Of a DNA stretch of 64,000 bases, positions 43,558 through 52,653 are shown piece after piece. The notes below the pieces were generated by a model. The model searched no databases. It worked only from the letters and a program-made list of their open reading frames with translations, and had not been told where the DNA came from. Positions within the stretch are counted from its first letter, which is position 1. Each line of letters begins with the position of its first letter. The DNA comes from Aliikangiella marina (GTDB taxonomy: Bacteria > Pseudomonadota > Gammaproteobacteria > Enterobacterales > Kangiellaceae), in assembly GCF_007004765.1 (NCBI RefSeq), contig NZ_VIKR01000005.1, positions 62,001 to 126,000 of the forward strand, in the 5' to 3' direction. The position numbers and the translations under genes were made by a program.

Positions 43558-45585
43558 TTATAGTAAGCCGGTTGCTGTAAAAGCAACATTGCCAAACCAC
43601 TTATTCGGATCGAGGTTTAATTCTTTCGCAATTCGTTGAGCATCTCGTACATGTCCAAATCCCGCATTGTAAGCGGCCAATGCAAAAAATAACCGTTCTT
43701 GAGTTGGCATATCTTGGCTAAACCTTTGTCGAGTCCAATTCATGTATTGAACGCCTGCATGAATTGATTGAACTGGATCGGTGAGGTCTGTGAACCCAAG
43801 CTCCTTGCCTGTCCTCGGGAGTACTTGCATTAGACCAAGCGCGCCAGCATTGGACTTTGCTTTTGGATTGAAGCGACTTTCTTGATACATTTGTGAAACA
43901 ATTAGTCGCCAATCAAATTGAAATTTTGATGATTTTTCTTTCACGATATCATCAAAGGGAGATAGCGTTGAGCCTTGAGTAATTCTTTGCTCTCGATGTC
44001 TTTGTTGGCGTTTCTGATCGGAGAAGTATTTATTTTTGACTACGTTGTAGAATGTTTTTCGGTACTCCTTACGAATAAATCCATTAATGGCATTTAATAG
44101 ATTAGGATTGTTCTTTCTGACTAAATATGAATAGGGGATTGATTCGTTAAGTGTTAAGGGGGTAACGATGTCATCTCGAAACTGCATTTCAATACTCACT
44201 AAATTACTGTCTGCAATTGTTAGGTCGATAGTTTGTTCGGCAACTTGACCAATTAACATCTCAGTCGATATTGTCTCTTCAACTGAAGCAACATTAGCGC
44301 CATACTCCTTGGCAAGCTCTTGAGCGGTCGACCAGAAGGCGCTGGTCGGCCGTACATTAATGGTTCTGCCCTTTAAATCAGCCAAGGCGTTTATCGGTGC
44401 CGAGTCTTTGTGGGCGACCATTAGCTCAGAGACTCGTTTGTATCGAATACTAAATGCTAAGTCGATTTCGGATTTCCTTTCCGCTGTTCTTGACAATCCA
44501 GCAGCAATAATATCGCCTTTTCCCTCTCTTAACAGGGTAGTCATTTCATCTAATGAGTCGGCGACAATAATTTCGAGTTTGAGAGCATTGCGCTTCGCAA
44601 ACTCCCTCATGAGTTCATACTCAAACCCCATTAATTCGCCCCGTAGTAAAAAGTAGGTCTCCGGACTATTGCGAGTAATCATTCTAAGCGGGAGCCCTTG
44701 TTTTTTCATTCGATCGAGATCGAGTTGCCTCGATTGAGACTCTACTTCAGCGACATGTTGTAGCGCGATAAATTCATTGATTTTATTTAAAACGGAAGTG
44801 TTGCCTAAATTAACCACCCAAGCTAGCTGGCTTTTTGTCGGGAGCGTTGCAATGATTTTTATATCTTGTCGATATTGTATTAGCGTGTCATAGGCTGATT
44901 TATCAATGACGCTGTAATCAAATTGTTGCGCAATAAGCGCATCTGAAATTTGCTCTGCACTGAGTGACTCATCAATGGTATTAATTTGCCAGTTTGGATG
45001 ATGACGTTTAATGGATTCGATGTAAGCAGTGTCCTTAGGAACAGTAATGATTAAATTATCGGTTAATTTTGCTGCATTTTCTTTGCGAGTAATGACTACT
45101 TCCCTATCTTTCTTGATAGGCAAAGTGAATAGCATTGATGCTTGGCGAGACTTAGTGATAGTTAAATGTCGGGCGATTAGATCGGCTTCATCATTGGCCA
45201 GCATAGCAAACATTTGGGTGAGGTTATCGGCGAAAATCCACTCGATCTTGAGCTGATGGTTGTCTGCAAATTGTTTCAGTAACTCTTCGTGATACAGTGT
45301 TGAGCTGCCCAGTCGGGGTAAAGAATCTTCTTCCTCAAAAGCGAGTTTCAGTGCTCGAATAGTGCCTGAAGCTTTGATTGCTTGCCAATTTCTTAATTGA
45401 TTGGGAATTCTCGTACTTGTTTGTTTTGCCGCTGTTGTTTTTAGTGCTGTTGTAGCGAGAGGAGCAATCGCTTCACTCGCTTGTTCATTATTTGCCTCAT
45501 CATTTTTATTTTGTTTGCTAGGACTGGTTGAATCACAGCCTAGTAGTATTAAACTGGTTAAGATTGCATAGATGAGTTTTTTCAT
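43558..45585 (-). CDS. MltF-like lytic transglycosylase lipoprotein with two SBP_bac_3 domains, C-terminus disrupted
   Basis: 675 residues: lipoprotein signal ending ILLGC, two solute-binding-type (SBP_bac_3) domains (about 70-280 and 300-520; GTIRALKLAFEEED and GLPLRMITRNSPETYF mark the starts), then an SLT domain (about 545-660) with the catalytic Glu in VSQMYQESRFNPKAKS and NAGALGLMQVLP. MltF has one SBP domain; two is unusual. Cleaves peptidoglycan glycan strands with anhydro-ring formation. The end FTATGLL is not a family C-terminus; the true tail lies downstream in the DNA (43459-43557). The SLT core is intact, so partial function is possible. Confidence 0.82.
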   Translation of the reverse strand: MKKLIYAILTSLILLGCDSTSPSKQNKNDEANNEQASEAIAPLATTALKTTAAKQTSTRIPNQLRNWQAIKASGTIRALKLAFEEEDSLPRLGSSTLYHEELLKQFADNHQLKIEWIFADNLTQMFAMLANDEADLIARHLTITKSRQASMLFTLPIKKDREVVITRKENAAKLTDNLIITVPKDTAYIESIKRHHPNWQINTIDESLSAEQISDALIAQQFDYSVIDKSAYDTLIQYRQDIKIIATLPTKSQLAWVVNLGNTSVLNKINEFIALQHVAEVESQSRQLDLDRMKKQGLPLRMITRNSPETYFLLRGELMGFEYELMREFAKRNALKLEIIVADSLDEMTTLLREGKGDIIAAGLSRTAERKSEIDLAFSIRYKRVSELMVAHKDSAPINALADLKGRTINVRPTSAFWSTAQELAKEYGANVASVEETISTEMLIGQVAEQTIDLTIADSNLVSIEMQFRDDIVTPLTLNESIPYSYLVRKNNPNLLNAINGFIRKEYRKTFYNVVKNKYFSDQKRQQRHREQRITQGSTLSPFDDIVKEKSSKFQFDWRLIVSQMYQESRFNPKAKSNAGALGLMQVLPRTGKELGFTDLTDPVQSIHAGVQYMNWTRQRFSQDMPTQERLFFALAAYNAGFGHVRDAQRIAKELNLDPNKWFGNVAFTATGLL

Positions 45586-45665
45586 AGGTAAGTTTTTTAC
45601 TGTTTAATTAATGTAGGAATTCGTTTTATGCGTATTTTCGATTCAACTAATGTTGTTGAAAGCTG

Positions 45666-46622
45666 CTAAAACGACAGCTCTTCTTGCCAGTCAACATTTC
45701 CCGTTACTCTCGAACCTTCTTGATAAATCTCGTCAAACTTATCGACTTCAAACATACCAATGTGGCCTAATCTCGGAGAAAGCATGACATCTGGTGGCTC
45801 TCCGGCTAGTCGGCTTCTGGTAATTTTGTCTTGCATAATGTTGATTGCGAATGACAGCACATCGACAGTATTGTATGGCATCTTTTCTTTGCCGTTCTTA
45901 TTTAATAGGGGATTTACTTTTTCCATCACTTTTTCAGAAAATCTTCCCATTAAGCTTTGTTCAATAATTTCGCCGCTTTTGTCAGGTTTTTCGTTCGGCA
46001 TTTTTCTTTTTGAGCCGAGTAACTCAGTATTTAAGTTGACAGCAATAACTCTCTCTGCGCCTTTTGCGCGACAAGCAATAACCGGTACAGGATTAACCAG
46101 GCCGCCATCAAGAAGGTATTGGCCATCCCACTTAACGGGTGAAATTACTCCGGGGTAAGCCATGGATGCACGGACTGCCTCCCAAACAGAACCCGATTCG
46201 ATCCAGACTTCTCTACCGGTTGTCATATCGGTAGCGACAACAATAAGTTTCTTATCTAGATCAGAAAATGAAATATCACCAAAAGTCTCTTTCATATAGG
46301 AAACGAACTGTGCGCCGTCCGCAAGCCCACCACGCGAAGTGAGTTTAGGATCAAGAAAACCGACCAGTCGTTTCAAGTTTAGGGATTTAAACCAATCCTC
46401 TATTTCGTCAAACTGATTGGCGGCATAGCAGGCACCGATAAGTGCGCCCACAGAGGCTCCTGCGATAATTTGCGGCTCAATCTGTTTCTCACCCAGACCT
46501 CTGAGGACACCGAGGTGAGAGATTCCCCTCGCAGCCCCGGCACCGAGCGCGATCCCCAGTTTTTTATTGTCGTGAGCCAGGTTGTTGGGCGTTGTATTGT
46601 TGGAAGCTTCTAAATCTGTCAT
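45666..46622 (-). CDS. Patatin-like phospholipase (RssA-type)
   Basis: 318 residues from ATG 46622 (an in-frame TTG lies four codons earlier). The patatin nucleophile site is GASVGALIG, the oxyanion-hole glycine-rich segment GAGAARGISHLGVL, and the catalytic Asp lies in LLDGGLVNPVP. Cytosolic serine hydrolase of the RssA/YchK group; lipid substrates unknown. Alone on its strand. Confidence 0.88.
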   Translation of the reverse strand: MTDLEASNNTTPNNLAHDNKKLGIALGAGAARGISHLGVLRGLGEKQIEPQIIAGASVGALIGACYAANQFDEIEDWFKSLNLKRLVGFLDPKLTSRGGLADGAQFVSYMKETFGDISFSDLDKKLIVVATDMTTGREVWIESGSVWEAVRASMAYPGVISPVKWDGQYLLDGGLVNPVPVIACRAKGAERVIAVNLNTELLGSKRKMPNEKPDKSGEIIEQSLMGRFSEKVMEKVNPLLNKNGKEKMPYNTVDVLSFAINIMQDKITRSRLAGEPPDVMLSPRLGHIGMFEVDKFDEIYQEGSRVTGNVDWQEELSF

Positions 46623-46806
46623 GAATGCCAGCAAATAAATAAGATTACAAGATTAACCATAAAATATAGGAAAATATCATCGCTTACAATGACTGAGTTC
46701 TTATAGATGAAAGTCGTTTTTAAATCGAGTGTGAACGAATCAGTCGTAAAATTGTTATTAACAGCGGCGAACAATAAAACAATGGCGACAGACGAATTCT
46801 GTTTCT

Positions 46807-47523
46807 TTAATGGTTAGCTATTTTGTTAAGCTCATCGATTAATAGGTTGATGGTCGATTCTGTTTTATGAGGGTCGAGGTAGTCACTCTGACAAATCTGT
46901 TCGCTTCTTCCTGCACCCCCAGCGCCGAATCGAGTCGCTCCGTAAACAACACTGATCTTTTTTATGAGTTCAAGCGGTTTAATCGCCTCAGCGTGTAAGT
47001 TTTTGAATAAACAAAATTTGACTTTCTGCTTATCGGTCTGTCGATAAAAATAGAGATAAAGTCCGCTCCCAAAATGATCAGAGAACTTGGCTTCCCAATG
47101 GGGTTTACCAACGCGATTAATATAGGGAGTCTTCCAAGGTATGTTATTACCGATTGTGAGTGTAAATAATGGACCAAAAGCGGTCTGGTATTGTTTAACG
47201 GCGTCAAAATTGGTTATCCATTGATGATGATATTCCTCGATCTGTTTTTCTATCTTAGCTAGCAAGGTTACTTCATCTATCGAATGACAAATCTCCTTAA
47301 TTCGTTCAATACTGATAAAATCATCGTCGTTGTAATCGCTATTGACGGGAGCGTTAAAAATTTCAAACAAGTCGTCAAACGTATCATGGTCTTCGTTAGG
47401 TAAACCGACATCGACACTCAATTCGCCTTTGGCAAAGTAAATAATAACGGGGCGATAATCTTGTGTTCTTGCCCAAATTTGAACTGGAGTATGTAAGTAA
47501 TAGTGACAGTCAAACAGTTTCAT
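46807..47523 (-). CDS. Uncharacterised protein
   Basis: 238 residues, no signal peptide or membrane helix, acidic middle (NEDHDTFDDLFEIF, NDDDFISIERI), and a later GATRFGAGGAGRSEQICQ glycine-rich turn. I do not recognise a family. It reads as a normal coding frame with a plain ATG and is monocistronic. No claim on function. Confidence 0.55.
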   Translation of the reverse strand: MKLFDCHYYLHTPVQIWARTQDYRPVIIYFAKGELSVDVGLPNEDHDTFDDLFEIFNAPVNSDYNDDDFISIERIKEICHSIDEVTLLAKIEKQIEEYHHQWITNFDAVKQYQTAFGPLFTLTIGNNIPWKTPYINRVGKPHWEAKFSDHFGSGLYLYFYRQTDKQKVKFCLFKNLHAEAIKPLELIKKISVVYGATRFGAGGAGRSEQICQSDYLDPHKTESTINLLIDELNKIANH

Positions 47524-47644
47524 GAAAGTTGTTAACTTGTTGGTATTATTATCGATTTGATTAAGCTATTCATTTATCAATTGGATACTAAAGCTACTGG
47601 CTAAACATTTCTCGGTAAGCATTTTCGACATAGGGTTTAGCCCA

Positions 47645-48304
47645 TCAGAAGTCCTTATGGAGGTAAGAGTAAAACTTTAACTCGCGGTTAAAGCTTTCGC
47701 AAATATGTAACTTGTTGCGTATCTCTGACGATAACTGATCAAAAGCGCTTTCTGGAATAAAAGTAAAATCTGCTCGGCCGACAGCGACAAATCTAAGGGC
47801 ATCCGCTGGCGTATCCAGTTCAGTATACTCAGTAAAATCTTGAAAAAAATGACGGTAAAATTCTGCACCTAGAATCCCCGCTAAGGTCAATTGACTTTCT
47901 TTTGATTGCTTATAGGCACATTTCTTTTGATTTGCAGTTGAGGTAATTTTGACGAGATTTAAAGTAAATAGAACGGGTTGCAATTGAATCAGATTAGAAT
48001 TGCCTTTATAAGCAATTGGATTTCTTGCGATATCTAAACCAACTAATCCTTTCTTGACCAAATCGAGTGATTTTTTATTCGGGTGTAGTTGATACTCAAA
48101 ATTGATACCTGAATTGCTAAGGGCTTGACGAACTTGTTTTTCTAATTCGGGCATATTTTCGGAAAGTGCATTCGAGCCTGTTACCGTTAACAAAGGCATC
48201 TCACCACTTTGGGATGGTAATGAGCAGACCACCGTCAGAAATAACAGCACTGAAAAGTACTTTTTGTTGTTGTTGAAAATTAAAAAAACGCCTGATGAGA
48301 ACAA
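47645..48304 (-). CDS. Periplasmic solute-binding-like protein
   Basis: 219 residues. N-terminal signal (about 15-33, YFSVLLFLTVVCSLPSQS) then LLTVTGSNALSENMPELEKQVRQAL and LDIARNP, and a late VAVGRADFTFIPESAFDQL, a pattern of SBP_bac_3 domain proteins without an ABC partner. The start is TTG 48304; no later Met is in a useful position. Role unknown, perhaps a sensor input. Confidence 0.6.
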   Translation of the reverse strand: MFSSGVFLIFNNNKKYFSVLLFLTVVCSLPSQSGEMPLLTVTGSNALSENMPELEKQVRQALSNSGINFEYQLHPNKKSLDLVKKGLVGLDIARNPIAYKGNSNLIQLQPVLFTLNLVKITSTANQKKCAYKQSKESQLTLAGILGAEFYRHFFQDFTEYTELDTPADALRFVAVGRADFTFIPESAFDQLSSEIRNKLHICESFNRELKFYSYLHKDF

Positions 48305-48458
48305 CTGAATTCACTAATCTAGGGTTGTGTAAGACAACCAATCACTACCTGTATTAAGTATAAAGCATAAAATCACTAATGCTTGTTTTTAATATAGTCA
48401 ATAAAATCAATTAGTTATGGTTTTTTTGGCCGTTTTTAGCGAATCTTTGCGAATTTTG

Positions 48459-48493
48459 GCGCATGCTACCTTGTATTACAAGGTAGCATGCGC
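48459..48493. promoter_or_regulatory. 35-bp perfect palindrome, PadR operator
   Basis: Left arm GCGCATGCTACCTTGTA (48459-48475), centre T (48476), right arm TACAAGGTAGCATGCGC (48477-48493): 17-bp arms, no mismatch. The right arm fills the whole spacer of the predicted padR promoter, and the left arm covers most of its -35. The core TACCTTGTA/TACAAGGTA is a typical PadR-type operator. Confidence 0.8.
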
Positions 48494-48499
48494 TATAGT
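48471..48499 (+). promoter_or_regulatory. Predicted padR promoter, leaderless
   Basis: -35 TTGTAT (48471-48476), 17-bp spacer, -10 TATAGT (48494-48499). The -10 ends 7 nt before the ATG at 48506, and no Shine-Dalgarno lies between, so the mRNA probably begins at the start codon. Confidence 0.6.
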
Positions 48500-48505
48500 C
48501 GGTTC

Positions 48506-48844
48506 ATGGAAGCAAAAAATACTATTACACAAATGAGACGCGGCATTTTGGAATTTTGTATTGTCAGCCTATTGGCTGACAACGAAATTTATACTGCAGA
48601 GCTCATCACGCGCCTAAAAGCGGCAAATTTAATCGTCACTGAAGGCACTTTATATCCAATGCTCAATCGTCTGTTAAAAGGCAAGTTGCTGCAATATCGA
48701 TGGGAGGAATCTGATTCAGGCCCACCCCGAAAGTATTACTCTTTAACTGAAGAGGGGGCTGCTTTTTTAGCACAACTGGATTCGGCTTGGCAGGACATTA
48801 CCACATCTGTCGAAACTATTCGAAGAGGGGAACAAAGTGAATAA
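48506..48844 (+). CDS. PadR family transcriptional repressor
   Basis: 112 residues from ATG 48506; the open frame extends to an ATG at 48488, but that codon lies in the operator, upstream of the -10. Winged helix with MRRGILEFCIVSLLADNEIYTAEL and VTEGTLYPMLNRLLKGKLL, then WEESDSGPPRKYYSLTEEG, the standard PadR layout. It almost certainly represses its own promoter through the 35-bp palindrome. GTG of the PspC gene overlaps its end by 8 bp, a coupling seen for many PadR-PspC pairs. Confidence 0.92.
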   Translation: MEAKNTITQMRRGILEFCIVSLLADNEIYTAELITRLKAANLIVTEGTLYPMLNRLLKGKLLQYRWEESDSGPPRKYYSLTEEGAAFLAQLDSAWQDITTSVETIRRGEQSE

Positions 48845-50582
48845 AGTCGTAAGTATTGAGATCGCGAGTCAAGTATTTTGGATCGACGAAGACGCGTATC
48901 AAACTTTAAAAGATTACCTTAAACAAATTCGTCAGCAACTCGCAAGCGAAGAGTTTGCAGACGATATTTTCAGTGACATTGAATTGCGAGTTGCAGAATT
49001 ACTCTATGGATTACGTTCTGATGAAAAGAAAGCCGTTACTCGCACTCAAATAAATGAAGTCATTGAGCAAGTAGGGTTTATTAATGGCGAGATTTCCGAT
49101 GAGGAAATTCCGCGAAGAGCTTATCGCGATCAACAAAATAAAATCTTAGCCGGTGTTTGTTCTGGACTATCACAAAGACTGAGAGTTCCAGCATTTATTT
49201 TGAGAGTAATATTTTTAGCGTTAAGCGTGGTCTTTGGATTAGGTGTCGTTCTATATTTAATTTTTTGGATATCGCTTAGTAAGAATACTTCAAGAGCAGA
49301 TGCTTTATCAGCACAAGGTAAGCGACCTACCGCGAGTGAGATTACGCAAATAAAACCAGCAAAAGAGAGCCCACTTTTTCAAGTTCAGCGTGTGATTTTT
49401 TTACCTTTTAGTATCTTGGGAGCGCTGCTAACTGTTTTTACTAACCATTTTAAGAAGCGTAAACAAGGGTACTTTATGATAATTAAAAACCTCTTTGCAA
49501 TCGGTTTAGTATTATTAAGCTTACTGCTCTTTAGCGGGATTTATGAGTTTAATCGAAATCAACTTTTTAGCGATTTTACTGCTTGGATACTCAGTGGCGG
49601 CGTAATTTACCTTATCGTTGTTGGGCTGATGGTTTATATTCGCGAATACTACTTGCCCAAACCAGTAAGGCCGGTTGATAAAAAATTAAAGCGAGGTGCT
49701 TTAGTTCCGGTAACGATGATTATTGCTGCAACTATTTACCTCAACTATACCCATAAAGAGCATGCTCATGAACTGGTCGATAAAACCTTTAACCTTCAGT
49801 CTTCGCAATTAACACTCGCATTTGTCGAACATGATGAGATGAATGATTACGCAGGAACGGTAAGATATCGAATTAAAACTCATAAGGATGGAGAGCAGCA
49901 GGTAAACCTAGCGATCAATTATTCTAGTAACGGCATAACCCAAGAGTCAGCTCGAGAGAACATAAAGGCGGTCGATTATTTTTACACTTTTGATAAAGAT
50001 GTTTTAAAACTTGATCACTATTGGAACCTTAAACAAGATGCGCTGCGACGAGGCCAAGACATTGAAGTGACCATCGAAGTACCTCAAGGGATCACCTTGA
50101 ATAGTCGTTGGCCGCTAGTTGTTAAGCACGATAACGATGGTTACCAGTATTATACTCGCTATTATTGGTCTAAATCGAAAGAGGAGGTTTCTTACTTATC
50201 AAGTGGTGAGTATTTACACGAAATTGGAGAGACTTATCGCAATAAGTTAAGCGACAATGAAAGACAAGTATTAAACGACAAATTTTGTGAAGAGTTCTTT
50301 ATCAGTGAGTCATGGGGATGCCCGACTAATATTCGCAACTCTGTAACCGACAACTATCGCTTTGATCGCGCATTTATGAATGATAGCCAAGGTATCGATC
50401 AGATTAGAGAATTCCTTCAACCCGATCGCAGTTTGTTTGTTAGCAATCTGACGGAAATTGAAAGACTAATCAATGAAATTAGTATTGAGTATGCTGTGAA
50501 AGGTGAATTTCATAGTTATGTCGAGCATTTGATTGCGATTAAAGCGCAAGATGATATTTCTTTATCACTTGCTGATCGGTAA
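48837..50582 (+). CDS. PspC-domain membrane protein
   Basis: 581 residues. The N-terminal region (about 1-90) begins NKVVSIEIASQVFWIDEDAYQTL, the PspC-associated regulatory domain; a PspC domain (about 98-155, RDQQNKILAGVCSGLSQRL) with a membrane helix follows, then two or three further helices (about 180-320) and a long C-terminal domain facing the periplasm. Start GTG 48837 with GAGGGG six nt before. Members of this pairing with PadR are linked to envelope stress; the exact role is unknown. A terminator follows. Confidence 0.85.
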   Translation: MNKVVSIEIASQVFWIDEDAYQTLKDYLKQIRQQLASEEFADDIFSDIELRVAELLYGLRSDEKKAVTRTQINEVIEQVGFINGEISDEEIPRRAYRDQQNKILAGVCSGLSQRLRVPAFILRVIFLALSVVFGLGVVLYLIFWISLSKNTSRADALSAQGKRPTASEITQIKPAKESPLFQVQRVIFLPFSILGALLTVFTNHFKKRKQGYFMIIKNLFAIGLVLLSLLLFSGIYEFNRNQLFSDFTAWILSGGVIYLIVVGLMVYIREYYLPKPVRPVDKKLKRGALVPVTMIIAATIYLNYTHKEHAHELVDKTFNLQSSQLTLAFVEHDEMNDYAGTVRYRIKTHKDGEQQVNLAINYSSNGITQESARENIKAVDYFYTFDKDVLKLDHYWNLKQDALRRGQDIEVTIEVPQGITLNSRWPLVVKHDNDGYQYYTRYYWSKSKEEVSYLSSGEYLHEIGETYRNKLSDNERQVLNDKFCEEFFISESWGCPTNIRNSVTDNYRFDRAFMNDSQGIDQIREFLQPDRSLFVSNLTEIERLINEISIEYAVKGEFHSYVEHLIAIKAQDDISLSLADR

Positions 50583-50601
50583 AAATAATAATCATCATCA
50601 A

Positions 50602-50635
50602 AAAAGCCCATTCGGTTCGATATGGGCTTTTATTT
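50602..50635. terminator. Bidirectional terminator after PspC gene
   Basis: AAAAGCCCAT (50602-50611), ten-nt loop, ATGGGCTTTT (50622-50631), then ATTTT. A-run before and T-run after allow both directions; the neighbours converge. Confidence 0.85.
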
Positions 50636-50647
50636 TGGTGCATTTAA

Positions 50648-51070
50648 TTAGCTATTTGAAAAGTTTTTCAAGGAGCTAAAAAATAAACCAGCGCCACCCG
50701 CCATCAATACAATAAGTACAATAATATCAAAAGCACTCATGGGCATGAGGGTCATTCGAATATTGACGATAATCCCTACAATGAGTGCAATGATACTTAG
50801 GCCGCTGAGTAACCAACCAAAGGGATTTTTACTGTTCCAAAAGATCATAATGATGCCGATAATAAACGGTATGAAGATCATCCCGCCGGTAATACCGAAT
50901 CCGCCGGCAGCATAGAGTCGTGTACCGAAACCAAAACCGGCGGCTAAAGCGCCAGTCGTCACGATTACCTTCGATAGAAATATGTAACCGCCTACACACA
51001 TCATGATTAATCCAGCCAAATAGCGACCAACCCCTCCGCTAGTGCCGCCAGCGCCTTCCGGTGTATGCAT
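50648..51070 (-). CDS. Small four-TM membrane protein
   Basis: 140 residues, beginning MHTPEGAGGTSGG, with four hydrophobic stretches (about 17-38, 55-72, 82-101 and 110-135). No catalytic motif and no family recognised with confidence; it may be a DUF-type predicted membrane protein. It stands alone. Confidence 0.6.
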   Translation of the reverse strand: MHTPEGAGGTSGGVGRYLAGLIMMCVGGYIFLSKVIVTTGALAAGFGFGTRLYAAGGFGITGGMIFIPFIIGIIMIFWNSKNPFGWLLSGLSIIALIVGIIVNIRMTLMPMSAFDIIVLIVLMAGGAGLFFSSLKNFSNS

Positions 51071-51194
51071 TTGATTGCTCCTTGTTTAACATCTACTGTC
51101 TTTTATCAACGCGCAGCTTAGCGAAATAGTCCCTTAAATACAATTCAGGACTAATTCGATTAGATTGCGAACGAGGAAACTTATTGCAGTGTCA

Positions 51195-51222
51195 ATTAAA
51201 AAAGGGAGCGTTCGGCTCCCTT
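51195..51222 (-). terminator. Terminator of the yceJ-yceI operon
   Basis: Read on the minus strand: AAGGGAGC, CGAAC loop, GCTCCCTT, then TTTTAATT. An 8-bp perfect stem with U-run, 50 bp after the yceI stop. Confidence 0.85.
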
Positions 51223-51273
51223 CACTTCAAAAACTGCTGTTTCTGAAAATCAATACGATTGAAATCGAAGTAT

Positions 51274-51843
51274 TTATTTGCGGATCCCCTCAACATGTAA
51301 GTCGAGGTAGACCTCTGTTGACGCTGGTCCTAAGCGCTCTTGCATACCAAAATCTTTAAGTCTGATTTTCGTTTCCCCAGCGAATCCCGCTCGATACCCG
51401 CCCCAGGGATCTTTACCTTCGCCGATTTTTTCAGCATCAATGGTGATAGATTTGGTCACGCCATGTAAGGTCAATTCGCCAACAACCTCAATTTTACCGT
51501 TGCCTTTATCGGTGATTTTAGTGCTGTTGAAATTAGCTTTTGGAAACTTGTCGACGTTTAAAAAATCACTGCCACGTAAATGTTTATCGCGTTCTGCGTG
51601 ATTGGAGTCGATACTTGTCACGTCAATATCGACCTTAATAGAAGCGGCATTGGGATTTTCGGCATCATAATTGAAAGTTCCCGAGAAAGTATTGAATCGA
51701 CCGGTAAGCCAAGAGTAGCCAAGGTGTTTAATTTTAAAATTAATCGACGCGTGTGCGCCGCGATCATCGATTCGATATTCCGCTGCCGCAGCACTAAAGC
51801 TTGCGAGCAACATAATCAAAAATACTGAACCTATTATTTTCAT
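51274..51843 (-). CDS. yceI: YceI family periplasmic protein
   Basis: 189 residues from ATG 51843, which follows GGAG by six nt; a TTG start four codons earlier is less likely. The signal peptide is MKIIGSVFLIMLLASFSAAAA, cut before EYRID. YceI family lipocalin-like barrel with IDDRGAHASINFKIKHLGYSW and ATIKVDIDVTSIDS-type strands and HAERDKHLRGSDFLNVDKFP; binds an isoprenoid or long-chain lipid. Next to yceJ as in E. coli. Confidence 0.92.
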   Translation of the reverse strand: MKIIGSVFLIMLLASFSAAAAEYRIDDRGAHASINFKIKHLGYSWLTGRFNTFSGTFNYDAENPNAASIKVDIDVTSIDSNHAERDKHLRGSDFLNVDKFPKANFNSTKITDKGNGKIEVVGELTLHGVTKSITIDAEKIGEGKDPWGGYRAGFAGETKIRLKDFGMQERLGPASTEVYLDLHVEGIRK

Positions 51844-51870
51844 TTTAATCTCCAATAATTAATAGATGAA

Positions 51871-52407
51871 TCAAATCATTCGCTTTAAGGTTTCGTCTTT
51901 GTCATAGAAATGATGCTTTAGCGCGGCAATTCCATGAATGCTTGCTAAACCGATCAATACGTAAGCTAGCCACTCATGGATTAAACCGGCCGTATCTTCT
52001 TGGTTATCGATTAATGAGCCTAGAGAGGGGATTTCAAACCAACCCATTACATCGATTGAACGATTATCGGCGGTAGAGATTAAATAACCGCTAATAATCA
52101 TCAAGAAAATCAGCAGGTAAAAAAGACCATGCGCTAATCTCGCACTTTGAATTTCCCAAAGTTGGTGATTTTTCGGCGGCACAGGCGTTGTATTACTGAT
52201 TCGCCATAGCATCCTCAGAACCATCAGGAGGCCAAGTAAAATTCCAACGCTCTTGTGATAATAGGGAGCTTTAGTATACCAGGCATCATAATAATCTAAG
52301 TCTACCATCCACAAGCCGACCGCAAACAACGCGATTACGGTGATAGCGGTAAGCCAATGAAGGAATTTGGCGACTAATCCGTACTTTTTGGGTGAATTCT
52401 TTAGCAT
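51871..52407 (-). CDS. yceJ: Cytochrome b561 (YceJ)
   Basis: Inner-membrane b-type cytochrome with four helices; the usual haem ligand His are visible in AKFLHWLTA, YYHKSVG and LIHEWLAYVLIGLASIHGI. 178 residues from ATG 52407 (MLKNSPKKYG); the frame is open to 52464, and ATG 52422 is another option. It may couple quinol oxidation to a periplasmic partner. Transcribed ahead of yceI with 27 bp between the genes. Confidence 0.88.
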   Translation of the reverse strand: MLKNSPKKYGLVAKFLHWLTAITVIALFAVGLWMVDLDYYDAWYTKAPYYHKSVGILLGLLMVLRMLWRISNTTPVPPKNHQLWEIQSARLAHGLFYLLIFLMIISGYLISTADNRSIDVMGWFEIPSLGSLIDNQEDTAGLIHEWLAYVLIGLASIHGIAALKHHFYDKDETLKRMI

Positions 52408-52653
52408 AGTATTCCAAGTCATATTCGGTTGAAGAAGGCTAGTATCGCGTCTACTAACGGTCATTCAGCTTAGTCATTAATTGTTTTTAACACAGACAAG
52501 GAGTGGTGCACAAATGAGACAAACTGAGTAGGATGAAAAAGTTAGCTGAGGAAGTGTAACATTGTGCCAAGTAAGTACTCTTAGATTCAGTTTTAATCGT
52601 GATCTTATCCCTAGAGAGAGATTGCAGCCAATTTAGAGGTAATCAATTAACCC

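Noticed and set aside
48488-48505. Longer PadR start at ATG 48488
   Set aside because: This ATG is part of the operator palindrome and lies upstream of the -10; family alignment favours 48506.
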